Shown here piece after piece: positions 17,626 to 26,239 of a stretch of 64,000 nucleotides of DNA. The notes beneath the pieces were generated by a model, which had not been told where the DNA came from, ran no database searches, and was given only the letters and a program-made list of their open reading frames with translations. Where the stretch lies: positions 434,001 through 498,000 of the forward strand of contig JAUYAO010000058.1 of the NCBI GenBank assembly GCA_030692565.1, given 5' to 3'. Made by a program: the position numbers and the translations under genes. Numbering within the stretch: position 1 is the stretch's first letter; every line of letters starts with the position of its first letter. This stretch comes from Nitrospira sp. Its GTDB lineage: Bacteria > Nitrospirota > Nitrospiria > Nitrospirales > Nitrospiraceae.

Positions 17626-18729
17626 ATGTTGATGTCGCGCGAGAAGATCGGCCAGTTGTTCATGGTGGGGTTCGAGGGGACCTCGGTCACGCCCGACCTG
17701 GCGGCGTTCATCAAGGAGTACAAGCCGGGCGGCGTGATTCTCTTCTCGCGCAATCTTGAATCGATCGAGCAGATTGTCGAGCTGACGAATGCCTTGCAGG
17801 CCTGCAGCCCCCATTCGCCGTTGCTGATTTCAATCGATCAGGAAGGCGGCCGGGTCTCACGATTGCCGAAGACCTTCACTATCTTCCCTCCCTGTGAGGT
17901 GTTGGGGCGATGTAATTCGTCGGAGCTGGCCTATGCGGCGGCGGCGACGATTGCGAAGGAACTCCGAGCCGTCGGGATCAACATGAACATGTCACCGGTG
18001 CTGGATGTGAATAGCAATCCTGCCAACCCGGTGATCGGCGATCGGGCCTTCGGGTCGACGCCTGGCCCGGTCTGTGAGCTGGGTTTGGCGACCGTGGGCG
18101 GATTACAGGACAATCGTGTGGTGGCCTGCGGAAAGCATTTCCCCGGTCATGGCGATACCAGCGTGGACTCGCACAAAGAATTGCCTGTGGTGGCGGCATC
18201 GAAGGAGCGGTTGGAGCAGATCGAATTCCCGCCGTTCCGGCATGCGACCGCTCACGGAGTGGCGACGCTGATGACGGCCCATGTGCTCTATCGCGCGCTG
18301 GACGATCAAAAGCCGGCTACGCTCTCTCCGGCCATCATCACGGAGTTTTTACGCGGTGAGCTGAAGTATGACGGTGTGGTATTGACGGATGATCTGGAGA
18401 TGCACGCGATCATCGATCACTATGGCATTGAAGAAGCCACCGTGCGGGCCATTCAAGCAGGGTGTGACATGCCGTTGATCTGCAAGGACCGCAACCGGGA
18501 GATTGCGGCAATCACGGCGCTGGATAGCGCCGTGGCCGATGGTTCGATCAGCGCCGAGCGGTTGGAGCAATCCCTGGCCAGGATCGCCCGATTGAAACAG
18601 CGGTTTCTGGTTCCGTACAAGCCGGTGGTGATTTCGGATGCCAAGCTGATCGTCGGGTGCCGGAGTCATCACGTGTTGCTTCGTTCCATCCATCAAGCCC
18701 GTGAACGATTGGCGAAAGCCACGGTGTGA
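17626..18729 (+). CDS. nagZ: Beta-N-acetylhexosaminidase NagZ (GH3)
   Basis: 367 residues, typical of NagZ, which removes N-acetylglucosamine from anhydro-muropeptides in the cytoplasm during peptidoglycan recycling. The GH3 signatures are present: SIDQEGGRVSRL near residue 67, the substrate and catalytic-loop motif KHFPGHGDTSVDSH near residue 165, and the nucleophile Asp in VLTDDLEMHAI near residue 245. No signal peptide is seen, as expected. The stop overlaps the GTG start of the next gene by four bases. Confidence 0.93.
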   Translation: MLMSREKIGQLFMVGFEGTSVTPDLAAFIKEYKPGGVILFSRNLESIEQIVELTNALQACSPHSPLLISIDQEGGRVSRLPKTFTIFPPCEVLGRCNSSELAYAAAATIAKELRAVGINMNMSPVLDVNSNPANPVIGDRAFGSTPGPVCELGLATVGGLQDNRVVACGKHFPGHGDTSVDSHKELPVVAASKERLEQIEFPPFRHATAHGVATLMTAHVLYRALDDQKPATLSPAIITEFLRGELKYDGVVLTDDLEMHAIIDHYGIEEATVRAIQAGCDMPLICKDRNREIAAITALDSAVADGSISAERLEQSLARIARLKQRFLVPYKPVVISDAKLIVGCRSHHVLLRSIHQARERLAKATV

Positions 18730-20009
18730 ACCTCCCGCCCTCCTTTCCAGCCGATCGACGAGAGCTCTGGGCCTGGTGCTTCTACGATTTTGCGAACTCC
18801 TCCTTTTCCACCCTGATCGTGACAGTCGCCTACAGCGTCTACTTCATCCAGGTGGTGGCAGCCGATGTGTCGCCGCCCGGTCTGGCGGAACGGTTATGGT
18901 TTTGGGGGTATGCGCTCTCGATGCTGGTGGTGGCGCTGGTGTCTCCCGTGCTTGGGGCGTTGGCGGATATCCGCGCAAACAAGCGGAAGGTGCTGATCGT
19001 TTCGACGCTTCTCTGTGTGGTCGGCACCGCGCTCTTATGGTTCGTGCATCGCGGCGATGTGGCGCTTGGACTGCTCATCTTCGGGATCGCCAATATCGGC
19101 TTCGATTTGGGGTTTGTGTTCTGTAGTGCGTTTCTGGTGGAGCTGGTGCCGCCGCAGCAGATGGGCCGCCTGTCGGGCTATGGCTGGGGATTCGGCTATG
19201 TCGGGGGATTGCTCTCCCTGGCGCTGGCCTACCCTTTCATCGCAGGTGGTTTTACCGAGGCGAATCTCGCCTCGTATCGGCTGAGTTTTGTCGTGACGGC
19301 GGTGTTCTTTCTGAGTGCCACATTGCCAACCTTTCTGTATCTGCAAGAAAGGGCTCAGCCGCGCCCCGTGACAGCCGGTCTGTCGGTGTGGCGTGCGGTG
19401 ACGATGCAGCTGAGTGACACGGCGCGTCACCTCGCCACCTATCGCGATCTCAAGCGCTATTTCATCGCTTATCTGCTCTACTCGGACGCGATCAATACCG
19501 TGATCGTAGCGTCGGCGATCTTTGCGAATAAAGTCCTGGACTTCACGCCGAGCGATCTGATTATCTACTTCCTGGTCACGCAGATTACGGCGGGTTTCGG
19601 CTCGGTCGGCTTCGGGTTTGTGGCGGATCGGATCGGGGCGGTCCGGTCGATCACGATCACGCTGTTGTGTTGGATTGGGTTAGTGATTGGCGCTGCGGCC
19701 GTACAGACGCAGATGCAGTTTTATCTGCTTGGCCTGGTGGCCGGCGCGGCGCTCGGGGCCAACCAATCGGTGAGTCGCACGTTGCTTGGCCGGTTTACGC
19801 CGCTGGGTCGCCAGGGTGAATTTTTTGGTTTCTTTTCCGTCGCCGGGAAATTTGCCGCGATTCTTGGACCGATCGTCTATGGAGAAGTGACGGCGTGGAC
19901 CGGGAGTCAGCGCTGGGCCGTGCTCTCCATGGCGGTGTTTTTTCTCGTCGGTCTGGCCGTGTTTCTTGGGGTGGATGAACGGCGCGGTATGGCTGCCGCG
20001 CAGGAGTGA
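18726..20009 (+). CDS. MFS transporter, UMF1 (Atg22-like) family
   Basis: 427 residues with about 12 hydrophobic segments. The N-terminal WCFYDFANSSFSTLI is the hallmark of the UMF1/Atg22-like branch of the major facilitator superfamily; a MFS loop motif follows as ADIRANKRK. Family members are proposed to export amino acids or nucleosides, but bacterial substrates are poorly known. The GTG start overlaps the nagZ stop, so co-translation with a muropeptide-recycling enzyme is likely; transport of a recycling product is possible but unproven. Confidence 0.88.
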   Translation: MNLPPSFPADRRELWAWCFYDFANSSFSTLIVTVAYSVYFIQVVAADVSPPGLAERLWFWGYALSMLVVALVSPVLGALADIRANKRKVLIVSTLLCVVGTALLWFVHRGDVALGLLIFGIANIGFDLGFVFCSAFLVELVPPQQMGRLSGYGWGFGYVGGLLSLALAYPFIAGGFTEANLASYRLSFVVTAVFFLSATLPTFLYLQERAQPRPVTAGLSVWRAVTMQLSDTARHLATYRDLKRYFIAYLLYSDAINTVIVASAIFANKVLDFTPSDLIIYFLVTQITAGFGSVGFGFVADRIGAVRSITITLLCWIGLVIGAAAVQTQMQFYLLGLVAGAALGANQSVSRTLLGRFTPLGRQGEFFGFFSVAGKFAAILGPIVYGEVTAWTGSQRWAVLSMAVFFLVGLAVFLGVDERRGMAAAQE

Positions 20010-20018
20010 GATCACGAG

Positions 20019-20405
20019 ATGGCGCTCAAAAAAGGCGATTTCATCGATGAGCACACACGCCATTCGCATGCCTGCGGGTTGGTCGTAAAAGTCATGGGCG
20101 GAGGTGACGGGTTTGAGAAGATCGTCTGTTGTGATCATGACCTGACCGAGCAGGATGTCGTGGCTGAGATGGGCTCGCCCGCCGGCCGGAAAAGAGGCAC
20201 CCTGCCGTCGGCGGTGGTCCTGGATGAGAAGAAGTTGTACCCGGATTCCTGCGGATTGCGGGTCATGATTATGGATGGCGGCGCGGGTTTCAAAGAAATT
20301 CGTTGCTGTGGTCATTCCTTGACGATCAGTTCGATGCGTGAATTAAAGTTTGGTCAGATGCGCGCTCCTGAGCCGGAGCAGACCGGGCAGGCTGGTACGG
20401 CCTAG
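20019..20405 (+). CDS. Hypothetical protein with duplicated CGL...CC.H.LT motif
   Basis: 128 residues, nine bases downstream of the MFS gene. Two halves carry the same motif: HACGLVVKVMGGGDGFEKI then CCDHDLT (about 19-46), and DSCGLRVMIMDGGAGFKEI then CCGHSLT (about 76-103). Each half offers three cysteines and one histidine, enough for a metal site, so an internally duplicated small metal-binding protein is a fair inference. I recognise no named family, although the half-repeat recalls small rubredoxin-like or desulforedoxin-like ligand sets. No signal peptide or membrane segment is visible. Confidence 0.75.
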   Translation: MALKKGDFIDEHTRHSHACGLVVKVMGGGDGFEKIVCCDHDLTEQDVVAEMGSPAGRKRGTLPSAVVLDEKKLYPDSCGLRVMIMDGGAGFKEIRCCGHSLTISSMRELKFGQMRAPEPEQTGQAGTA

Positions 20406-20423
20406 CTTGGACGGAGGTGATGT

Positions 20424-20951
20424 ATGGGGACTGATGAACCAAGAGCTCATCGGAATGATTTGATGCGGCGGTGGTGCGGTTACATGGAATGGTTGGACCG
20501 CCTGGGATACGCAACCGCCGGGTTCAGTTTGTTGATTCTCGGTATGTTGGTGTTCATCCATGCCTGGTATGTGTTCCTCGCCGGTCAGTTCGATCCGAAG
20601 GGGCACGTGTTAATTCTCCCGGCCGGTCTCCGATTGTTGAATGATATCCTTTTGGTCATTATTCTCCTGGAGTTGTTCCGGACCGTGGTGCGATTTTTAC
20701 AGACGGAAGTGTTGGAGTTGGAGCCCTATCTGTCTGTTGGCGTGATCGCTTGTACCAGGAAGATTTTGACGGCGAGCGCAGAACTGTCGCATCAGCAAAA
20801 CATGACGGAAACACAGTTCTATCAATACCTCATGGATGTGGGGCTGAACGTCACCGTGATCATTGCCCTGATTGGTGCCGTATTCATGATTCGGAAGCGG
20901 CCCGAACAGATACCGCTCCCGCCCGCAGCATCGGCGCGCGTGGGTCAGTAA
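20424..20951 (+). CDS. PsiE-like membrane protein
   Basis: 175 residues, with membrane segments at roughly 32-55, 68-90 and 145-163. The block LLNDILLVIILLELFRTV followed by EPYLSVGVIACTRKIL matches the PsiE (phosphate-starvation-inducible E) family core, whose function is unknown. It follows the duplicated-motif gene by 18 bases in the same direction, with GGAGG seven bases before the ATG, and probably belongs to the nagZ-to-PsiE transcription unit. Confidence 0.8.
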   Translation: MGTDEPRAHRNDLMRRWCGYMEWLDRLGYATAGFSLLILGMLVFIHAWYVFLAGQFDPKGHVLILPAGLRLLNDILLVIILLELFRTVVRFLQTEVLELEPYLSVGVIACTRKILTASAELSHQQNMTETQFYQYLMDVGLNVTVIIALIGAVFMIRKRPEQIPLPPAASARVGQ

Positions 20952-21013
20952 GGCGTTCTTGACTTGCCTGTTTCCAGGGAGTTATGGCATCATGCGCCCT
21001 CTTGGAGACCGGC

Positions 21014-21469
21014 ATGGCGAAGCTGCTTGAATACGTCGGCTGTGTGCATATCTATCTCGGTCCCTATCGAGGCAATCCGATTGCCTTGTATTTGAATCGG
21101 ACGGAATCCTCCTGCCAGATCAGCCCGAAAGCCTATCCATGGAATGATGTGATGGGTGTGGGCGAGACTCCCAACAAAGCCGCCGCCGATTTCGAAGATA
21201 AGTGGAAGACCAAGGGACTTGCGGCAGAGATGTATTCCGGTCCTTCCTGGGAAGGCGGGATCAAGCCGGAAAAGCCTGCACCGCCCAAACCAGCCGCGCC
21301 TCCCAAGCCGGCCGCCGCGCCGGCTGCTGCAGCGGGTGCCGCTCCTGCGCCTCAACCAACAGCGTCCGCTGCTGTTGGTGCTCCAGCCGTAGCCCCGACC
21401 GCCTCCTCCCCGACTGCCACTTCCTCCGCTCCGGCGCCTGCTTCCGAGCCATCCGCCGAAACGAAGTAG
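21014..21469 (+). CDS. Hypothetical protein with Ala/Pro-rich tail
   Basis: About 151 residues. The first 75 form a compact unit (VHIYLGPYRGNPIALYL, then NRTESSCQISPKAYPW), and the rest is a low-complexity Ala/Pro/Ser tail from about residue 78. I do not recognise the N-terminal unit. The frame extends upstream to an ATG at 20984, but that would add only a poor 10-residue prefix. The gene converges with the permease gene with a 21-base gap. Confidence 0.65.
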   Translation: MAKLLEYVGCVHIYLGPYRGNPIALYLNRTESSCQISPKAYPWNDVMGVGETPNKAAADFEDKWKTKGLAAEMYSGPSWEGGIKPEKPAPPKPAAPPKPAAAPAAAAGAAPAPQPTASAAVGAPAVAPTASSPTATSSAPAPASEPSAETK

Positions 21470-21490
21470 TATTTTCTGATAGCAATCTGG

Positions 21491-22996
21491 CTAGTGATTG
21501 GTCGGTGAAGGCAGGCGGGCGTCTGTTGACTGATCGGCTAATTTACTGTGTCGCATGCCGTATAACCCATAAATAATCACTCCGGCGAGCGTCCACCAGA
21601 CGAAGCGATGCCAGGTGAGGGCGGGGAGTTGCCACATCAGGCCGAGGCATGAGAGCGCTCCCAACAGCGGGATCCAGGGCATCAGCGGAGTTCTAAACGG
21701 ACGTGCCAGGTGAGGACGGGTGTAGCGCAGGACGATGAGTCCAATGCACACGAGGGTGAACGCGAAGAACGTTCCGATGTTGGTCATGTCGGCCGCGGTG
21801 CCGATGGGCACAAAGGCGGCCATGACTGCGACGCCGACGCCGGTCAGGATCGTTGCATGATGTGGTGTGCCGAAGCGTGGATGGACCACGGACAACCATG
21901 GGCCCAGGAGTCCGTCCCGCGAGATGGCGAAGAACACCCGGATCTGTCCCAGCATCATGACGACCAGCACGCTGGTAATGCCGGCGACGGCTCCCATGGC
22001 CACGACGGCTGCTCCCCACTTGTAGCCGACGAGTCGTAACGCTTCCGCAACCGGAGCGTGAATGTCGATCTGGCTATAGGGTACTAACCCTGTGAGCACG
22101 GCGGCAACGGCGACATAGAGAATGGTACAGACTCCGAGAGAGGTCATGATGCCAATCGGCAGATCGCGCTGCGGATTGCGTGCCTCTTCGGCCGTCGTGG
22201 TGACGGCATCAAATCCGATATAGGCGAAGAAGACGGTCGCGGCGGCAGCGGTGACTCCGGTGAAGCCGTTCGGCATGAACGGAGACCAATTGTCCGGGCT
22301 GACCGCAGGGGCTCCCACGGCGATAAAAAACAAGATCACCGCCAGCTTCAGGCAGACGATGATGCCGGTTGCCCGCGCGCTTTCTTTGATGCCGATGACG
22401 AGAATGATCGTCACGAGCAGGACGATGATGGCGGCCGGAAAATTCGCGATGCCTCCCTCAGGCCCTCCGGGTGCGTGTGTGGCCCAGTCGGGCAGGTCGA
22501 GGCTAGCCAGCTTCAGCAGATTGTTGAAGTAGCCGGACCAGCCGATGGCGACGGCCACACAGGCGACGCCGTATTCCAAAATCAGATTCCAGCCGGTGAT
22601 CCAGGCAAGAAATTCTCCCAAGGTGGCATAGGAATAGGTGTAGGCCGACCCGGCGACGGGAATCATCGCGGCGAATTCCGCGTAGCACAAGGCTGCGAGC
22701 ACGCAGGTCAGTCCCGAGAGGATGAAGGAGAGGACGATCCCGGGACCGGCTCCCGGCCGTCCTGCGTCTCCGACAATCGCCGTTCCGATCAGCACGAAGA
22801 TGCCGGTCCCGATGATGGCCCCGATGCCCAGCGCGGTCAGGTCCCAGGCACTCAATGTCCGTTTGAGGCGATATTGCGGATGGTCGGCATCGGCTAGAAT
22901 GCGTTCGATGGATTTGGTGCGAAAGAGCCGGCTCGTGACCGAGGGAGTCGTTGTCTGAGCGGCTGAGTGTTTGTCGGGATCAGGAGTAAGAGTCAT
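21491..22996 (-). CDS. APC-family amino acid permease (cationic amino acid transporter type)
   Basis: 501 residues with about 12-13 hydrophobic segments. The first helix region reads LTALGIGAIIGTGIFVLIG, the conserved APC substrate-binding loop, followed by LSFILSGLTCVLAALCYAE and GSAYTYSYATLGE. Overall it fits the cationic amino acid transporter branch (TC 2.A.3.3-like), usually a proton-coupled importer in the inner membrane. It stands alone on the minus strand; the specific amino acid is not predictable. Confidence 0.9.
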   Translation of the reverse strand: MTLTPDPDKHSAAQTTTPSVTSRLFRTKSIERILADADHPQYRLKRTLSAWDLTALGIGAIIGTGIFVLIGTAIVGDAGRPGAGPGIVLSFILSGLTCVLAALCYAEFAAMIPVAGSAYTYSYATLGEFLAWITGWNLILEYGVACVAVAIGWSGYFNNLLKLASLDLPDWATHAPGGPEGGIANFPAAIIVLLVTIILVIGIKESARATGIIVCLKLAVILFFIAVGAPAVSPDNWSPFMPNGFTGVTAAAATVFFAYIGFDAVTTTAEEARNPQRDLPIGIMTSLGVCTILYVAVAAVLTGLVPYSQIDIHAPVAEALRLVGYKWGAAVVAMGAVAGITSVLVVMMLGQIRVFFAISRDGLLGPWLSVVHPRFGTPHHATILTGVGVAVMAAFVPIGTAADMTNIGTFFAFTLVCIGLIVLRYTRPHLARPFRTPLMPWIPLLGALSCLGLMWQLPALTWHRFVWWTLAGVIIYGLYGMRHSKLADQSTDARLPSPTNH

Positions 22997-23065
22997 ACGG
23001 AGCGTAGTATAGCAGCCGGGGTGAAAAAAGCCGTGTGAATTGCAAAAGCCGTTGCTCCATCGGCG

Positions 23066-23806
23066 TCACGCGCGAGCGCGACCGGCGGCACGGAGCAGGG
23101 CTTGAAACAACCGGCGGTGGGCGATATGCCGTTCGAAAAGAAATTCAGGATGCCACTGGATGCCCAGAAAGAATCGGTGGCGGGGAGATTCGACGGCTTC
23201 GATGACGCCATCCGGAGCGATCGCGCTCGCGATCAGCGAAGGCGCGACGGTTTTGACCGATTGGTGGTGTGAGCTGTTGACCTGCATCGTCGCTTTCGCG
23301 ACGATCTTTCGCAGGAGACTTCCGGGTGTAATGGTCACTGCGTGCGACGGATGGATGGCTTTGGTGGCTTGTCGATGGGCCAGCGCTTGGGGCATTTGCG
23401 ATGACAGGTCCTGAAAGAGGCTGCCCCCGCAGGCGACGTTGACGGTCTGCATCCCACCGCAGATCCCGAGCAGCGGGATATCCCGGGTTCGCGCCTGGTG
23501 CACCAGCTCAAGTTCGAAGTTCGCGCGGCGTTCGCTGACCAGGGGAAACTTGTAACGTTGGCGTTCCCCGTAGAGGCGCGGAGGAAGGTCCGGTCCGCTG
23601 CCGGTGAGCAGGAGTCCGTCCACGCGTTCGAGGAGGCGTCGCCGCCCGGCCGCATCGGCTACTAAGGGAAGAATGAGGGGAATGCCTCCGAGTTCTTCGA
23701 TAGCGCGGACGTAGCGGGCGCGGAGGAAATAGGTGGGCTCACGCCCACCCCATTCCTTGCGGTCACCGGCATTGAAGTCGGGGGTCACGCCGATGACGGG
23801 CTTCAT
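23066..23806 (-). CDS. Class I glutamine amidotransferase-like gamma-Glu hydrolase (PuuD-like)
   Basis: About 246 residues beginning MKPVIGVTPDFN. The nucleophile Cys is in LLGICGGMQTVN and the catalytic His in GIQWHPE, as in gamma-glutamyl-GABA hydrolase PuuD and related C26 peptidases that cleave gamma-glutamyl amides. The ATG at 23806 lies one base after the stop of the upstream secreted-protein gene, supporting this start over a longer frame reaching 23899. The true gamma-glutamyl substrate is unknown; no polyamine catabolism genes are nearby, so a peptidoglycan or glutathione-type substrate is equally possible. Confidence 0.88.
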   Translation of the reverse strand: MKPVIGVTPDFNAGDRKEWGGREPTYFLRARYVRAIEELGGIPLILPLVADAAGRRRLLERVDGLLLTGSGPDLPPRLYGERQRYKFPLVSERRANFELELVHQARTRDIPLLGICGGMQTVNVACGGSLFQDLSSQMPQALAHRQATKAIHPSHAVTITPGSLLRKIVAKATMQVNSSHHQSVKTVAPSLIASAIAPDGVIEAVESPRHRFFLGIQWHPEFLFERHIAHRRLFQALLRAAGRARA

Positions 23807-23807
23807 A

Positions 23808-24224
23808 TTACCGAACTGGTTCTGTGGCTGGTGTGTTGGAGCTGCCCCCAGTGGAATCGCTTTCAGCTGCGACACCAAGGAATCGGACCGATCGGTCACC
23901 GGTCAGGTGTTCTGGTGTGATGACATAGGTGCCGTACATGCTGGGGACCCAAATGCTCTTTGCCGTTTGCTCGTTCAAGCCGGAGAATAAATAGGCCAGC
24001 CCGCCGACGATCCCTCCGCCGATGGCGAAGGCGGCTTTGAAGGGGAAATACAATATGGTTGAAACGGCGGCGCCTGCTTGCATGCCCGCGCCGGACGGTG
24101 TGCCCTGCTGGGTGTCTGCGGATGACGTTTGGCTCCAGGCCGGCGTGGCGACCAGCGAGGTGAATGTCATGAGAACCACAAGTGCGATCAGTGGGAGCGT
24201 ACGAATAAATCCAACGTGTGTCAC
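23808..24224 (-). CDS. Secreted small protein of unknown function
   Basis: 138 residues from a GTG at 24224, chosen because GGAAGGAGG lies six bases ahead. An N-terminal signal peptide is evident (basic start, a hydrophobic run with LIALVVLMTF, then a cleavage site such as TPAWSQ). A second hydrophobic Gly-rich stretch (about 55-85, AFAIGGGIVGGLAYLF) may be a membrane hairpin. The C-terminal part contains VPSMYGTYVITPEHL. I do not recognise a family. It is one base upstream of the amidotransferase gene and so in the same operon. Confidence 0.75.
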   Translation of the reverse strand: MTHVGFIRTLPLIALVVLMTFTSLVATPAWSQTSSADTQQGTPSGAGMQAGAAVSTILYFPFKAAFAIGGGIVGGLAYLFSGLNEQTAKSIWVPSMYGTYVITPEHLTGDRSVRFLGVAAESDSTGGSSNTPATEPVR

Positions 24225-24374
24225 GGAGACCCTCCTTCCTCTCAAAGACAGGATTCTAGGATCATGTCTACGGTTGATAAAGAAACGACAAGACTGTCAT
24301 GGCGTTATAACAAATTCATGGAGGCTTGCAAACCCCCTGCCCCGTGGGAATTACGCGAATGGCGAGAAAACCGC

Positions 24375-24821
24375 TCACGGCATCAGGTCAAGCTCGGTGA
24401 GAATGTAGGTGACGACATACTCCTGCCGAGTTGTGACGGCTTGATTCAATTCAGCGACGAGCTCCTCGGCAGGAATTCGCTGATTCTCCTGCGGGAGTCC
24501 AATGGCCAGACGCAGGTCGAGCTTGCACCAGGCAATCGCTTGCGCAGCGAGGTCCGGGATGCGGGCGGCCGCGTCGGTACGATCCTGTTCAGATAACCGT
24601 TCAAGGGCTCTGGCGACTGGAGCCGTCCGTCGCATGGCTTCTTGAAGCCCGGCAAGGTGGTCGGTGGCAATGTCGACGGAGACTTGGATGCCGGCCTTCC
24701 AACTGCGCTTCTTCACATTGAAGACGCAGGTCTGTGTGGTGGAATCGCCGTCGACCGCTTCCGGACCAAAAAAGAGCGTGACGCGATAGGGTGTAGCATC
24801 TGGTGGAGTCTCAAGAGCCAT
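24375..24821 (-). CDS. Hypothetical cytoplasmic protein
   Basis: 148 residues starting MALETPPDATPYRV, followed by a beta-rich stretch (TLFFGPEAVDGD) and a mainly helical C-terminal half. No signal peptide, membrane segment or known motif is visible. The start at 24821 was chosen because the upstream extension of the frame overlaps the divergent peptidase gene and looks non-coding. It stands alone, 85 bases from the peptidase start. Confidence 0.7.
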   Translation of the reverse strand: MALETPPDATPYRVTLFFGPEAVDGDSTTQTCVFNVKKRSWKAGIQVSVDIATDHLAGLQEAMRRTAPVARALERLSEQDRTDAAARIPDLAAQAIAWCKLDLRLAIGLPQENQRIPAEELVAELNQAVTTRQEYVVTYILTELDLMP

Positions 24822-24905
24822 GAGGGCGTATTGTAACACGCAGCCTGTTCTATGCTGCGTCTTGATTTGACGGCTTCCCACCTCGGCGAATATGATGCCC
24901 GCACG

Positions 24906-26108
24906 ATGATGATTCAACGATGGGCAGAACGGGTGGCATCTATTCAAGCCGCCATCCGAGAGAGCGGGTCGGTCGACGGCTGGCTCTTTTATGATTTTCG
25001 CGGAAGCGATCCGCTGGCCTATCGCGTGTTGTTGCTCGACCCGTCGCGCCATGTCACGCGCCGGTGGTACTACTGGATTCCCGCAGAGGGCACGCCCGTC
25101 AAATTGCTCCATCGCATTGAGCCGCATGTGCTGGAAGAATTGCCCGGCCAGGACCGGCAGTATGTATCATGGGAGCAGCAGCGGACGCTTCTGGCCTCGA
25201 TTCTAAAGGGCTCGCGCCGCATCGCGATGCAATATTCTCCGCTCAACGCGGTCCCCTATGTGTCTCGTGTGGATGCCGGTACCATCGAGTTGATTCGTAG
25301 TTTTGGAGTGGATGTCGTCAGTGCTGCGGATCTGGTGCAACGATTTGAGGCGGTCTGGACTGATGCGCAACTCGAATCACATCAATATGCGGTGACGGCG
25401 TTACGCCGGATTGTGGATGAGGCGTTTGCCCATGTCGGCTCATCGCTGCAGGCCGGCAGAGCGCTTGACGAATATGATCTTCAGCAGTTTATTCTCGGAC
25501 GGATTCATGATGCGGGGATGATCACCTCCAGCCCGCCGATTGCCGCCGTGAATGCGCATAGCGCCGATCCCCATTACGGTCCGACGGCGGCTGCGTCGTC
25601 CCCCGTATTGCGTGACAGCCTGGTGCTGATCGACCTGTGGGCGAAGCGCACGGAACCAGGGGCGGTATATGGAGACATCACCTGGACCGGATTTACGGCC
25701 CGTGACGTTCCCTCGCGCCATCGAGAGATCTTTGATTGTGTACGACGGGGTCGTGATGCGGCGCTGTCGTTTGTGCAACAGCGGGTGGCAGCCGGGCAAT
25801 TGCCCTATGGTTGGGAGGTCGACGAGGCTTGTCGTCAGGTGATTACCAAGGCCGGGTATGGAGACCGGTTTGTGCATCGGACGGGGCATTCGATCGGTGA
25901 AGAAGTGCATGGGAACGGAGCCAATATCGATAATCTTGAAACGCAAGAGAGTCGACGGCTGATGCCCAGGACCTGTTTCTCCATCGAGCCGGGTATCTAT
26001 CTTCCTGACGAGTTCGGGATTCGTAGCGAACTTGATGTGTATGTTTCTGAGGAAGCCGCAGTCGCGTACGGCCAGCCGCTACAGACGGAAATTGTCGCGA
26101 TTGGTTAG
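24906..26108 (+). CDS. M24-family metallopeptidase (Xaa-Pro aminopeptidase-like)
   Basis: About 400 residues: an N-terminal creatinase-type domain and a C-terminal pita-bread M24 domain. Metal ligands are visible as two Asp in LIDLWAKRTEPGAVYGDITW, His in HRTGHSIGEEVHGNG, Glu in FSIEPGIYL and Glu in RSELDVYV. The overall layout fits an Xaa-Pro dipeptidase or aminopeptidase, cytoplasmic and Mn-dependent. The start is uncertain: ATG at 24906 or 24909 fits the family N terminus, while the frame extends to an ATG at 24852; none has a good Shine-Dalgarno sequence. Confidence 0.87.
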   Translation: MMIQRWAERVASIQAAIRESGSVDGWLFYDFRGSDPLAYRVLLLDPSRHVTRRWYYWIPAEGTPVKLLHRIEPHVLEELPGQDRQYVSWEQQRTLLASILKGSRRIAMQYSPLNAVPYVSRVDAGTIELIRSFGVDVVSAADLVQRFEAVWTDAQLESHQYAVTALRRIVDEAFAHVGSSLQAGRALDEYDLQQFILGRIHDAGMITSSPPIAAVNAHSADPHYGPTAAASSPVLRDSLVLIDLWAKRTEPGAVYGDITWTGFTARDVPSRHREIFDCVRRGRDAALSFVQQRVAAGQLPYGWEVDEACRQVITKAGYGDRFVHRTGHSIGEEVHGNGANIDNLETQESRRLMPRTCFSIEPGIYLPDEFGIRSELDVYVSEEAAVAYGQPLQTEIVAIG

Positions 26109-26144
26109 TTCGGCCCGAAGGACTCTGTCGGCTCCACCCGTTTC

Positions 26145-26174
26145 TTGACAGGTTCTTATTGTGGCAGCTAGATT
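26145..26174 (+). promoter_or_regulatory. Sigma-70 promoter for tatA
   Basis: A consensus TTGACA (26145-26150), an 18-base spacer and TAGATT (26169-26174) lie about 65 bases before the tatA start. Confidence 0.55.
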
Positions 26175-26239
26175 CTTTGTGTTGGATGCGGGTTGAGCGA
26201 TAGCGGTTTTGACCACCTGCGAGCAGGAAGGGTGCGACC

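Noticed and set aside
24264-24596. Plus-strand frame starting MSTVDKETTRLSWRYNKF
   Set aside because: Most of it lies antisense to the 24375-24821 gene and it has no family similarity; the short non-overlapping part is not enough to call a gene.
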